Shown piece after piece: positions 29,928 through 38,407 of a DNA stretch of 64,000 bases. The stretch lies in the NCBI GenBank assembly GCA_017642695.1, contig JAEPQD010000001.1, positions 1,311,701 through 1,375,700 of the forward strand, given 5' to 3'. A program made the translations under genes and the position numbers. Within the stretch, counting starts at the first letter, position 1, and each line of letters begins with the position of its first letter. This DNA comes from Parvibaculum sp. Its GTDB lineage: Bacteria > Pseudomonadota > Alphaproteobacteria > Parvibaculales > Parvibaculaceae. The notes under the pieces were generated by a model that searched no databases, had not been told where the DNA came from, and saw only the letters and a list, made by a program, of their open reading frames with translations.

Positions 29928-30013
29928 CGGGGATAAACATCCTCGTTTTGCGGCCGGCTGCCAGCGAAACGTCGCTGAAACGTCACAAAACGCGTGGTCG
30001 CGATTTATCCCCG
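29928..30013. repeat. Fold-back DNA element
   Basis: CGGGGATAAA at 29928-29937 is a perfect 10-bp inverted repeat of TTTATCCCCG at 30004-30013. Nested inside, CGTTTTG (29944-29950) is inverted as CAAAACG (29986-29992). The 86-bp unit therefore folds into a long imperfect hairpin, and its right arm is also the left end of the 56-bp dispersed repeat. It could be a small non-autonomous mobile element or a terminator for the leftward LysR gene. Confidence 0.45.
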
Positions 30014-30060
30014 AAAACGCTCCGAAATTAGGGTGCGCGTTTCCCGGCCCGATTTCCCGG
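30005..30060 (+). repeat. 56-bp dispersed direct repeat, copy 1
   Basis: This 56-bp segment matches 40210-40265 at 51 of 56 positions without gaps, in the same orientation. It starts TTATCCCCGAAAACG and ends CCCGATTTCCCGG. It lies 12 bp beyond the LysR stop codon. Together the two copies bracket the LysR-TpsA-TpsB block. Confidence 0.85.
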
Positions 30061-30072
30061 ACGGGAGTCCTG

Positions 30073-31017
30073 TTACATGAGCTCCGGTGACTGCATTGCG
30101 ACTGCGGTCTTCATGATGTCCGCGACCTGCTTGCGGAGCCATTGATGACCGGTGTCGCCGTCTAGCGACCGCGACCAGAAGAGTGCGCCGTCGACATGCG
30201 GCAGCTCGAAGGGCAGGTGGAGCTGGCTCAGCGCGTATTCCTTCTGATGACGAAGGAAATAGTGATAGCCCATGATCGCGACGCCGTCGGTCATCTCGAT
30301 GATGGCGGGGATTGTAAGTGTGTCGGGCATGGAGCAGCTGATCCGGCGCTCGACGCCGCGCCGCGCGAACTCCGCCTCGACTATCGCGCGAAGCGCGGGC
30401 GAGTTGTCCGCGGTGACGAAGCGGAGCGAGACGAGATCCTTGTCCGTCACGTCGCGTTCAAGCGCGGGATGTCCCTTGCGGACGACGAAGATCAGCTTGT
30501 CCGCATTGACGGTCTCGACGGAGATGTCGTTGTGATTGCCGCGAACCTGCGCGGGCAGAAAGATGAGATCGACCTCGCCCCGATGCAGAGCCTCGATCAT
30601 TTCCGGCGGCGACTTCATCTCCGGACGGAAATCGAGATGAACGCCCGGCGCTTCGCGCTCGACGGCATTGGCAAGCGTGGGGATCACCATGAGCCGCACG
30701 AAATCGTTGATGCCGAGACGGAAGGTGCGCGTCGACGTCGCCGGATCGAAGTCCTGCAGAACGGAAAAGCCGGCTTCCACCGCGCTGAGCGCATGACCGA
30801 TCGGCACCGCCAGCGCATTGGCCGCGCGTGTCGGCAGCATGGCGTTGTTCGAGCGATAGAAGAGCTGGTCGTTCGTGAAATGCCTGAGCCGCGACAACGC
30901 GTTGCTGACAGCGGGCTGCGACAGGTTCAGCTTGCGTGCGGCGGCGCTGATGCTGCGTTCGCGATAGATCGCGTCGAAGACGAGAAGGAGATTGAGATCG
31001 AGCTGCCGGATGTTCAT
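30073..31017 (-). CDS. LysR-family transcriptional regulator
   Basis: A 314-residue LysR-type regulator. The N-terminal winged helix-turn-helix (residues about 5-65: LDLNLLLVFDAIYRERSISAAARKLNLS, then QPAVSNALSRLR) is clear, and the rest is a periplasmic-binding-fold effector domain. The LDLNLL start and NodD-like spacing place it in the NodD/LinR-type branch. It is divergent from the giant TpsA gene, with a 240-bp gap to the chosen TpsA start containing a TACC-N11-GGTA box and an 8-bp inverted repeat, so control of the two-partner-secretion genes is likely. The inducer is unknown. Confidence 0.9.
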   Translation of the reverse strand: MNIRQLDLNLLLVFDAIYRERSISAAARKLNLSQPAVSNALSRLRHFTNDQLFYRSNNAMLPTRAANALAVPIGHALSAVEAGFSVLQDFDPATSTRTFRLGINDFVRLMVIPTLANAVEREAPGVHLDFRPEMKSPPEMIEALHRGEVDLIFLPAQVRGNHNDISVETVNADKLIFVVRKGHPALERDVTDKDLVSLRFVTADNSPALRAIVEAEFARRGVERRISCSMPDTLTIPAIIEMTDGVAIMGYHYFLRHQKEYALSQLHLPFELPHVDGALFWSRSLDGDTGHQWLRKQVADIMKTAVAMQSPELM

Positions 31018-31081
31018 TTTTCTTCTCCACTCGCCGCGCCGAACATGTCCGCTTCCGCTCTCCGACGGGAGGGAAAATTCC

Positions 31082-31133
31082 CGAAATGAATAGCGTCATT
31101 TCGAAATAAAATAGTACCTGATCCGCTTTGGTA
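31082..31133. promoter_or_regulatory. Divergent control region: inverted repeat plus LysR-type T-N11-A box
   Basis: CGAAATGA (31082-31089) and TCATTTCG (31096-31103) are perfect inverted arms with a 6-bp spacer. Just downstream TACC (31115-31118) and GGTA (31130-31133) form an inverted pair with exactly 11 bp between, the classic LysR binding geometry. Both lie between the divergent lysR and tpsA genes. Confidence 0.6.
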
Positions 31134-31255
31134 CACTATTGATTCTACTCCGGTTTTCCAAACAACAAGATCGCCCGGCGCGAGGGGTGCGCTAGTCCTC
31201 CCGGCGAACATCTGCTTTTGCTGTGACAGATGTTTCTGGAGGTGGGAATCGGAAG

Positions 31256-34200
31256 ATGGGTGCGTTCTTTCTCGGATGCCGATATTGCCGCGCAGCCTTG
31301 TTGGGCGCTGCGCTGGGGCAGGGGGCAGTGTCCGCCGCCCATGCGGCGGACACCTTGCCGACCGGCGGAGAATATCATGCAGGCAACGGAACGATTGCCG
31401 GAGATGGAGCTTCACTTTCGGTCACACAATCGACGCGCACCGGCATCATCGACTGGAATTCCTTCTCCATCGGCGCGGGAAACAGCGTCGCCATCGATAA
31501 CGGTACGGGCGCGACGCTCAACCGCGTGACGGGCGGCGATCTCTCGCAGATCGACGGATTGCTGAGCGCAACGGGTTCCGCTTACCTCATCAACCGGAAC
31601 GGAATCGTGATCGGCTCCGGCGGCCGGGTCGTGACCGGCGGTTCTTTCGTTGCCTCGACGCGCGACATATCGAACGAGGATTTCCTCGACGGCGGCGCCG
31701 ACAGCTTTTCGGGAACCTCGGCGGGCGATGTCGTCAACCGCGGCACGATCCGCGCGGAAGGCGGCGACGCGGTGCTGATCGGCCGCAACGTCACGAACAG
31801 CGGCAGCCTGGAGGCGCCGGAGGGGACGGCTGCGATGGCCGCGGGCGACAGCGTGCTGCTGCAGCCGGTGGGCGGCGACCGGCGCATCTACATCCAAGGA
31901 AGCGCAGGCGAGGGCGACGTCACGAATGACGGCGCGGTGACGGCGGCGCAGGCGGAACTCGCCGCCGCCGGCGGCAATGTCTATGCGCTGGCGGGCAACA
32001 CCGAGGGCGTGATTCGCGCGACGGGGAGCGAGACGAAGAACGGCCGCATCCTTCTCACCGCAGGCGGCGAGGTTTCCGTCGAAGGAAAGCTCGAGGCCCG
32101 CAACGCGGACGGCTCGGGCGGCGAGGTGAAGGTTCGCGCGAGCGAGATCGCGCTGTCGGGCACAGTGGACGTGTCCGCGGCGGCGGCGGGGAAGGAAGGC
32201 GGCGAGGCGACGCTGATCGCGACCGGCAAGACGACATTCTCGGGCAAGGTCGACGCCAAGGGCGGTGAGGGCGGCACGGGCGGCTTCGTCGAGACCTCGG
32301 GCGCGACCCTCTCCATCGTGGACACGGCGCGGGTGACGACGCTCGCCGAAGGCGGCGCGTCGGGCACCTGGCTCATCGATCCGAACGACCTCACCATTGC
32401 GGCGTCCGGCGGCGACATCACGGGCGCGACGCTCTCCACCAATCTCGAAGGCGGCAATGTCGCGCTCTCGAGCAATGACGGCGCGACCGACGGCAATGGC
32501 GACATCTTCGTCAACGACGCCTTGAGTTGGTCCTCGACGAACACGCTCACGCTGACAGCCGTCCGCAACATCGAGATCAATGAGGCCATCACCGCGGCGA
32601 ATGGCGGACTGACGCTCGCGGCGGGAAGCGGCGCCACCGTCACCACGGGCGCGGACGGCGCCGTCGATGTCGGCACCTTCGCGCTCACCTCCGGCACATG
32701 GGAACAGACCGGCGCGAGCCTGCCTTCCTTCAACGCCACAGACTTCAGCTTCGATCGCGAGAACGCGACTTTCCTCCGCGTGCTCGGCGGCGACGGCTCC
32801 GGCGCCACGCCCTACGAGATATTCGATGCCTATGGTCTGCAGGGCATCGCATCGGAAAGCCTGCTCGCGGAGAGCTTCGTGCTCGCGAACGATATCGACG
32901 CTTCCGGCACGGCGGGCTGGAACGGCGGCGCGGGCTTCGCCCCCATCGGCGACGAAGAAGATATCGACGATATTGCCTTCTCCGGCAGCCTGAACGGACA
33001 GGGACACGCCATCACGGGCCTGACGATCAACCGTCCGGGAGAAAATTATGTCGGCCTGATCGGTTCCGCCCAGGATGCCACGGTCAGCGACCTGTCTCTT
33101 TCCGGCGGAAGCATCATCGGCAATCAGGCTGTCGGAGCCTTGGCCGGAACCTTCAACGGTGGGTCGATCACCTCGGTTTCCTCGGACCTGTCGGTCGAGG
33201 GAAGCAACTTCGTCGGCGGCCTGGTGGCGGCGAGCCAGCAGTTCACGGCGATATCGCTTTCCTCAGCGAGCGGCGACGTCACCGGCTCCGGCTATGCCGT
33301 CGGCGGCCTGATCGGCGCGCTTTTCGAGGGTACGCTTTCCCGATCCTATGCAACCGGCAATGTCTCCGGCGGCTCCCTGGTCGGAGGCCTTGTCGGCGCG
33401 AACGGGTTTGCCAGCGCAGGCGGCGATATCGATCGGTCCTTTGCCACCGGTAATGTCACCGGCACTGACGGCCAGATCGGAGGCTTTGCCGGCTTCTCCA
33501 CGGGGACGATCGCCAATTCCTATGCCACCGGCAATGTGACCGGCACCGGATCGGCGGAAAGGGTAGGCGGCTTCGTCGGCGATTTGGCTGCGGCAAGTCT
33601 CGATAGCGTTTATTCGACGGGGCAGGTGAGCGGGGCGGCCGAGGTCGGTGGCTTTGCCGGCCGCAGGGATGGTTCATCCACCGTCACATCCGCCTACTGG
33701 AATACCGAGACCAGCGGACAGGCGAGCGGTGTCGGTGTCGGGGACAGCACGGGCGTCGCGGGCCTGACGACAGCGGAGATGCAGGGCAGTCTCCTCACCG
33801 GCTTCGACGATGCTATCTGGGAAACGGCCGCGGGACTCTATCCCTATCTCGAATGGCTCTATCCCGACGGCGCGGTCGGCATTTCCGGCTTTGCCTACAG
33901 CGATGCCGGGATAACAGCGCTCACGGGGGCCGAGATCGGCATTCTCTCCGGCGGCTCGATCCTCGGCAGCACCGGCACGGGCGCGAATGGCTACTATCAT
34001 TATCTCGCCCTTCCGGGCACGCTCGACGCAGACGGTACGCTGGCCTATCTCGATGGCGAAGCGACGCAGGGCGCGGCCTTCAGCGACAGCGTGACGGCCA
34101 CCGGCGTCACCGGCCTCGACATTCTCGGTCCTTCGCTCAACCTCGTCACCGGCGAGGCGACGCTGTCGGGCACGATTGCGAACCTCACCGCGACGCTCGG

Positions 34201-37200
34201 TCTTTTCGCCGACACGGACCTCGATTTCATCGACACGAGCGCGACCCAGCTCACCGCGAATGGCTACGGGCTTTATGTCGATGCGGCGTCGGACTATCTG
34301 CTCGATCAGGACCTGACCGCGGGCGGGTTCCTGTCGCTGACCAGCGGCGGCGATTTCAGCATCGATGCCGACCGGACGCTGAAGACGACCAATGCCGGTT
34401 CGATTCTCGTCGACAGCGGCTTTCTCTGGTCCGGCGCCGGCACGCTGACGCTCAACGCCGCCGACAATATCGCAATTGATGCGGCTATCGACGGCCAGAG
34501 TGGCGGGTTGACCCTCTCCGCGAGCGGCAATGGCAGCAGTGACAATACCGGCACGATCTCCACGGGGGCGGGAGGCGCTGTGACTGTGGGAAATTTTGTG
34601 CTCACCAGAGGCGTTTGGGACCAGGTCGGTGGCAGCCTGCCATCGTTTTCGGCGGGGTCCATCACTGTCAGCGGATTCTCCACCTTCATTCGAGCGCAAG
34701 GTGGTGATGGCACCTACCTCAACCCCTACCGGCTTTTCGACGTTTATGGCCTTCAGGGAATCGCCGATAGGGACCAGCGTGTCGGCGCCGGTTCCTTTGA
34801 TTACAGCCTCTATTATGAACTCGCCAACGATATCGATGCGTCAACCACATCGTCCTGGAATAGCGGAGCGGGCTTTGATCCCGTTAACTTTTCCGGGAGT
34901 CTGGATGGAGCCGGACATACGATTGACGGGCTCTATATCAACCGGCCGTCCGAAAGCAATGTCGCGCTCATAAGCTACTGGCAAGACAATTATTTCACCT
35001 CGGGGAGAGACCTGGAAATCAAGGATCTCACACTCACCAACGCGTCTGTCACCGGCAACAGCCAGACGGCGATCGTGGTTGGCGATACCGGCGGAGGGAA
35101 CTACCACGGTCACAACATGTCGAATGTCACTGTCAGTGGCACAGTCGAGACGAATTCCTGGGGTGCGGGCGTCGTCGCCCGGTATCACGGCAATATCAAT
35201 CAATCGACGATGGACAATGTTCATGCCGATGTTTCCGTGACGGTGGCTAGTGGAGGCAGTTCCGCTGCCGGTCTGGTGAGCATCATGAACGAAGGCCTGA
35301 CAATTTCGAATTCCAGCTCGACGGGAACAATAAACGGCGGCCACGTCGGCGGACTTGTCGGAACCGTCGATGACGAAAACAACAGGATCGAAACCTCCTA
35401 TTCGACGGCGACAGTCATCGCGTCGGGCAGTTTCCGGGTGGGCGGGGGACTGGTCGGGGATTCCCAAGACCTCACGATTTCGAACTCCTATTTTGCCGGG
35501 CAGGTGCTCGGCATCGATGGAGCCTCGGCGGCCGGTCTCGTCGGCAGTGCCGACAGAAACACGGCAATCGAGAACTCCTTTGTCACAGGCCGTGTGGAAG
35601 CCGAAGGCGACGCGGGCGCACTTGTCAGCGAAATCGGCGGGAACAACGTATCCATAACCAACGCGGCCTGGGACATCGGGACCACCGGGCAGAGCGACTG
35701 GTTGGGTCGCGCAACTGCCTATACCCCGACGGTGATCAACACCGGCAGCCGGACGACGGCGCAGATGCAGGGCACGCTCGACTTCGGGCTCGGCTTCAGC
35801 CTCGACAACACCATCTGGGCGACCGGCGACGGGCTCTATCCCTATTTCAGCTGGCAGTACGACACGACGCCGGTTGCCGTCTCGGGCATCGCCTATAGCG
35901 ACAACGGTTCGACGGCGCTTGCCGGTGCGAACGTCAATGCGATTACCGGCGGCAACCTGTTCGGATCGGCCGTCACCGGCGCCAACGGCTACTACTATAT
36001 CCTGCGCGAGGCGGGATCGCTCGACGCGTCCGGCGCGCTCACCTATCTCGACGGAGAGAGCATTCAGGGCGCGGCCTTCGGCGACGACGTCACGGCCACC
36101 GGCATTTCGGGCCTCGATATCTTCGGACCGTCGCTCCATCTCCTCACCGCGGAAACGACGCTGACCGGGACGCTCGCCAATCTCGCGGCGGCCATCGGCG
36201 CCTTCGCCGATACCGATTTCGATTTCATCGACACGGGTTCGGCCGGTCTCACCACGGGCGGCGAGGGCGTCACCATCGACGCGGCGTCGGACTATACGCT
36301 CGACCGCGCGCTTTCCGTCGGCGACTTCCTGTCGGTTTCGAGCGAGGGCGACATCACGGCCGATGAAGCCATCACATGGACCGGCACTGGCGAACTGTCG
36401 TTCGACGCCGGAAACGACATCGCGCTCAATGCCGCCATCGACGGCACGAACGGCGAGGTGACGCTGACGGCACGGGGCAACGGCAGCAGCGACGATGTCG
36501 GCACGATCACGACGGGTGCAGGCGGCACAGTCGATATCGGCAGGTTCAATCTCATCAGAGGCACCTGGGAGCAGATCGGCGCCACGCTGCCATCCTTCTC
36601 GGCGGATGATTTCAGACTGGCAAATTACGGCAACGCCACGTTCATCCGGGCACGCGGGGGCGACGGGACGATTGCCAATCCCTACCAGCTTTTCGATCTC
36701 TACGGCCTGCAGGGCATCACGGTTCAGGACGCGCGAAGCACCGACTACGCGGACTACGGCGTGAACTACCTGCTCGTCGACGATATCGACGCGTCCGCGA
36801 CCCGCAACTGGAACGGCGGCGCCGGGTTTGCCCCGGTCAATCTGGGAGGGAGCCTCGACGGCAACGGACACACGATCGACGGGCTCTTCATCGATCGGCC
36901 GGGCGAGTGGGCCGGGCTCGTAAGCTATTGGAGCGACAGGGCCACGGGCGATGCGCCCGACGTCGAAATCAGGGACCTGCGCATCACCAATGCCGATGTC
37001 ACGGGAAGCAGTGCCGGAATTCTCTTTGCTCAGCAAAGCGCCGGGGCTGTCGCACATAATCTGACGAACATCTTCGTCAGCGGCACGGTGACCGGTAGCA
37101 ACGGAGTTGGCGGCGTCGCGGGGTCGGCCTGGGGCAACCTGGACGGTACCGGCGGACAATCGACGGTCAGCAACGTGCATGCCGATGTCACGGTGACTGC

Positions 37201-38404
37201 GACGGGCAGCGTCGGCGGTTTGTTCGGCAACGCCAATGAAGAGGTCACCATTCTGAACTCAAGTTCGACTGGGACCGTCAACGGCGCGTTCACCACCGGC
37301 GGCCTGGTGGGCTCGAGTTACGACGGCTTGACCATCCGGAACAGCTATTCCACCGCAACCGCAAACGGCGGCACCGCCGGCGGCCTCGTGGGCTATACAT
37401 CATCCGGCGGCCTTGAAATATCCAATGCCTTCAATACGGGGAATGTGAGCGGCCATATAGCCGGCGGCCTTGTCGGCTTTGGAAGCGACCTGGAGATTTC
37501 CGACGCCTATTCGTCCGGCGCCGTGACGGCCACGGGAGGCAGCGACGTGGCCGGGGGGATTGTCGGCTATGCCGATCGCAATGTCGCTATCCGGACCTCC
37601 TACGCAACGGGCGCCGTGACCGGCGCAACGGCGGGCGGCCTCGCCGGCACCCTATCCTCGACGGGCAACAGCATCACCGACAGCGTCTGGGACGTCGAGA
37701 CGACCGGCCAGTCGGCTGCGGCCGGTGCGCCCGGCTCTGCGACCATCACCAATGTCGACGGCGTGACGAGCGCCGAGATGATGCAGCTTGCGACCTTCCT
37801 CGACCACGGCTTCGACATCGACGGCGAGGGCGGCACGGCTTCGGTCTGGCGCATCTATGAGGGTTACACCGCGCCGCTGCTGCGCAGCTTCCTGACCGCG
37901 CTGACGATTACCGGTGGCAACGGCACCAAGACCTATGACGGCAGCACGACGAGCACCGATGTCGGCACGCTGACCTATAACCCGTCGGACTACAACGGCT
38001 CACTTGTCTTCGGAACGCCGGTCTACACCTCGGCGAGCGCCGAAGAGGGCAGCTACACCGGATCGGACCTGACGCTCAGTGGGCTCTATTCGAGCCAGCT
38101 CGGTTACGACATCACTCTCGTGCCCGGCATGCTGACGATAGGGCCCGACATGCCGCCGCTGCCGGACGATCCGACGGTGACGTCCATCGTGCCGCGCTGG
38201 CTCGAGACGACATGGAACCTCGCGGATAGCGGCATGGGACCGGGCGAGGGATCGGGCGGCTTCTGGTCGCTGCCGCTGATCCTCGACGTGTGGGAGCTCG
38301 TCTATGACGAGGAGACCGGACGCTGGGTATTCCTCAAGGGCGAGGCCGGCCGCTTCAACCGGATGCAATACGTGTCGGGCAGCCCGCTGCCGGTGAGCGA
38401 GTAA
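31256..38404 (+). CDS. Giant two-partner-secretion exoprotein (TpsA, filamentous-hemagglutinin-like) with triplicated module
   Basis: About 2382 residues. It has an N-terminal signal peptide ending near AAHA (residue 30), then a TPS secretion domain with the family motif NRNGI (residues about 113-117, a variant of NPNGI), predicted to form a beta-helix. From about 32.6 kb a module of about 630 residues occurs three times (start points near 32607, 34500 and 36455): a Gly-rich strand, a WEQ/WDQ-GASLPSF-like line, YGLQGI, then GLUG-like Gly-rich repeats. The C-terminus has a TKTYDG-type MBG repeat and no visible anchor. A GTG at 31223 is an alternative start. It is followed after 3 bp by its TpsB transporter. 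Likely roles are adhesion, biofilm formation or surface contact with hydrophobic substrates. Confidence 0.88.
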   Translation: MGAFFLGCRYCRAALLGAALGQGAVSAAHAADTLPTGGEYHAGNGTIAGDGASLSVTQSTRTGIIDWNSFSIGAGNSVAIDNGTGATLNRVTGGDLSQIDGLLSATGSAYLINRNGIVIGSGGRVVTGGSFVASTRDISNEDFLDGGADSFSGTSAGDVVNRGTIRAEGGDAVLIGRNVTNSGSLEAPEGTAAMAAGDSVLLQPVGGDRRIYIQGSAGEGDVTNDGAVTAAQAELAAAGGNVYALAGNTEGVIRATGSETKNGRILLTAGGEVSVEGKLEARNADGSGGEVKVRASEIALSGTVDVSAAAAGKEGGEATLIATGKTTFSGKVDAKGGEGGTGGFVETSGATLSIVDTARVTTLAEGGASGTWLIDPNDLTIAASGGDITGATLSTNLEGGNVALSSNDGATDGNGDIFVNDALSWSSTNTLTLTAVRNIEINEAITAANGGLTLAAGSGATVTTGADGAVDVGTFALTSGTWEQTGASLPSFNATDFSFDRENATFLRVLGGDGSGATPYEIFDAYGLQGIASESLLAESFVLANDIDASGTAGWNGGAGFAPIGDEEDIDDIAFSGSLNGQGHAITGLTINRPGENYVGLIGSAQDATVSDLSLSGGSIIGNQAVGALAGTFNGGSITSVSSDLSVEGSNFVGGLVAASQQFTAISLSSASGDVTGSGYAVGGLIGALFEGTLSRSYATGNVSGGSLVGGLVGANGFASAGGDIDRSFATGNVTGTDGQIGGFAGFSTGTIANSYATGNVTGTGSAERVGGFVGDLAAASLDSVYSTGQVSGAAEVGGFAGRRDGSSTVTSAYWNTETSGQASGVGVGDSTGVAGLTTAEMQGSLLTGFDDAIWETAAGLYPYLEWLYPDGAVGISGFAYSDAGITALTGAEIGILSGGSILGSTGTGANGYYHYLALPGTLDADGTLAYLDGEATQGAAFSDSVTATGVTGLDILGPSLNLVTGEATLSGTIANLTATLGLFADTDLDFIDTSATQLTANGYGLYVDAASDYLLDQDLTAGGFLSLTSGGDFSIDADRTLKTTNAGSILVDSGFLWSGAGTLTLNAADNIAIDAAIDGQSGGLTLSASGNGSSDNTGTISTGAGGAVTVGNFVLTRGVWDQVGGSLPSFSAGSITVSGFSTFIRAQGGDGTYLNPYRLFDVYGLQGIADRDQRVGAGSFDYSLYYELANDIDASTTSSWNSGAGFDPVNFSGSLDGAGHTIDGLYINRPSESNVALISYWQDNYFTSGRDLEIKDLTLTNASVTGNSQTAIVVGDTGGGNYHGHNMSNVTVSGTVETNSWGAGVVARYHGNINQSTMDNVHADVSVTVASGGSSAAGLVSIMNEGLTISNSSSTGTINGGHVGGLVGTVDDENNRIETSYSTATVIASGSFRVGGGLVGDSQDLTISNSYFAGQVLGIDGASAAGLVGSADRNTAIENSFVTGRVEAEGDAGALVSEIGGNNVSITNAAWDIGTTGQSDWLGRATAYTPTVINTGSRTTAQMQGTLDFGLGFSLDNTIWATGDGLYPYFSWQYDTTPVAVSGIAYSDNGSTALAGANVNAITGGNLFGSAVTGANGYYYILREAGSLDASGALTYLDGESIQGAAFGDDVTATGISGLDIFGPSLHLLTAETTLTGTLANLAAAIGAFADTDFDFIDTGSAGLTTGGEGVTIDAASDYTLDRALSVGDFLSVSSEGDITADEAITWTGTGELSFDAGNDIALNAAIDGTNGEVTLTARGNGSSDDVGTITTGAGGTVDIGRFNLIRGTWEQIGATLPSFSADDFRLANYGNATFIRARGGDGTIANPYQLFDLYGLQGITVQDARSTDYADYGVNYLLVDDIDASATRNWNGGAGFAPVNLGGSLDGNGHTIDGLFIDRPGEWAGLVSYWSDRATGDAPDVEIRDLRITNADVTGSSAGILFAQQSAGAVAHNLTNIFVSGTVTGSNGVGGVAGSAWGNLDGTGGQSTVSNVHADVTVTATGSVGGLFGNANEEVTILNSSSTGTVNGAFTTGGLVGSSYDGLTIRNSYSTATANGGTAGGLVGYTSSGGLEISNAFNTGNVSGHIAGGLVGFGSDLEISDAYSSGAVTATGGSDVAGGIVGYADRNVAIRTSYATGAVTGATAGGLAGTLSSTGNSITDSVWDVETTGQSAAAGAPGSATITNVDGVTSAEMMQLATFLDHGFDIDGEGGTASVWRIYEGYTAPLLRSFLTALTITGGNGTKTYDGSTTSTDVGTLTYNPSDYNGSLVFGTPVYTSASAEEGSYTGSDLTLSGLYSSQLGYDITLVPGMLTIGPDMPPLPDDPTVTSIVPRWLETTWNLADSGMGPGEGSGGFWSLPLILDVWELVYDEETGRWVFLKGEAGRFNRMQYVSGSPLPVSE

Positions 38405-38407
38405 GAG

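Noticed and set aside
34841..37180. Minus-strand open frame of 779 aa inside the TpsA gene
   Set aside because: Low-complexity, charged translation without domains, caused by GC-rich repeats in the exoprotein gene.
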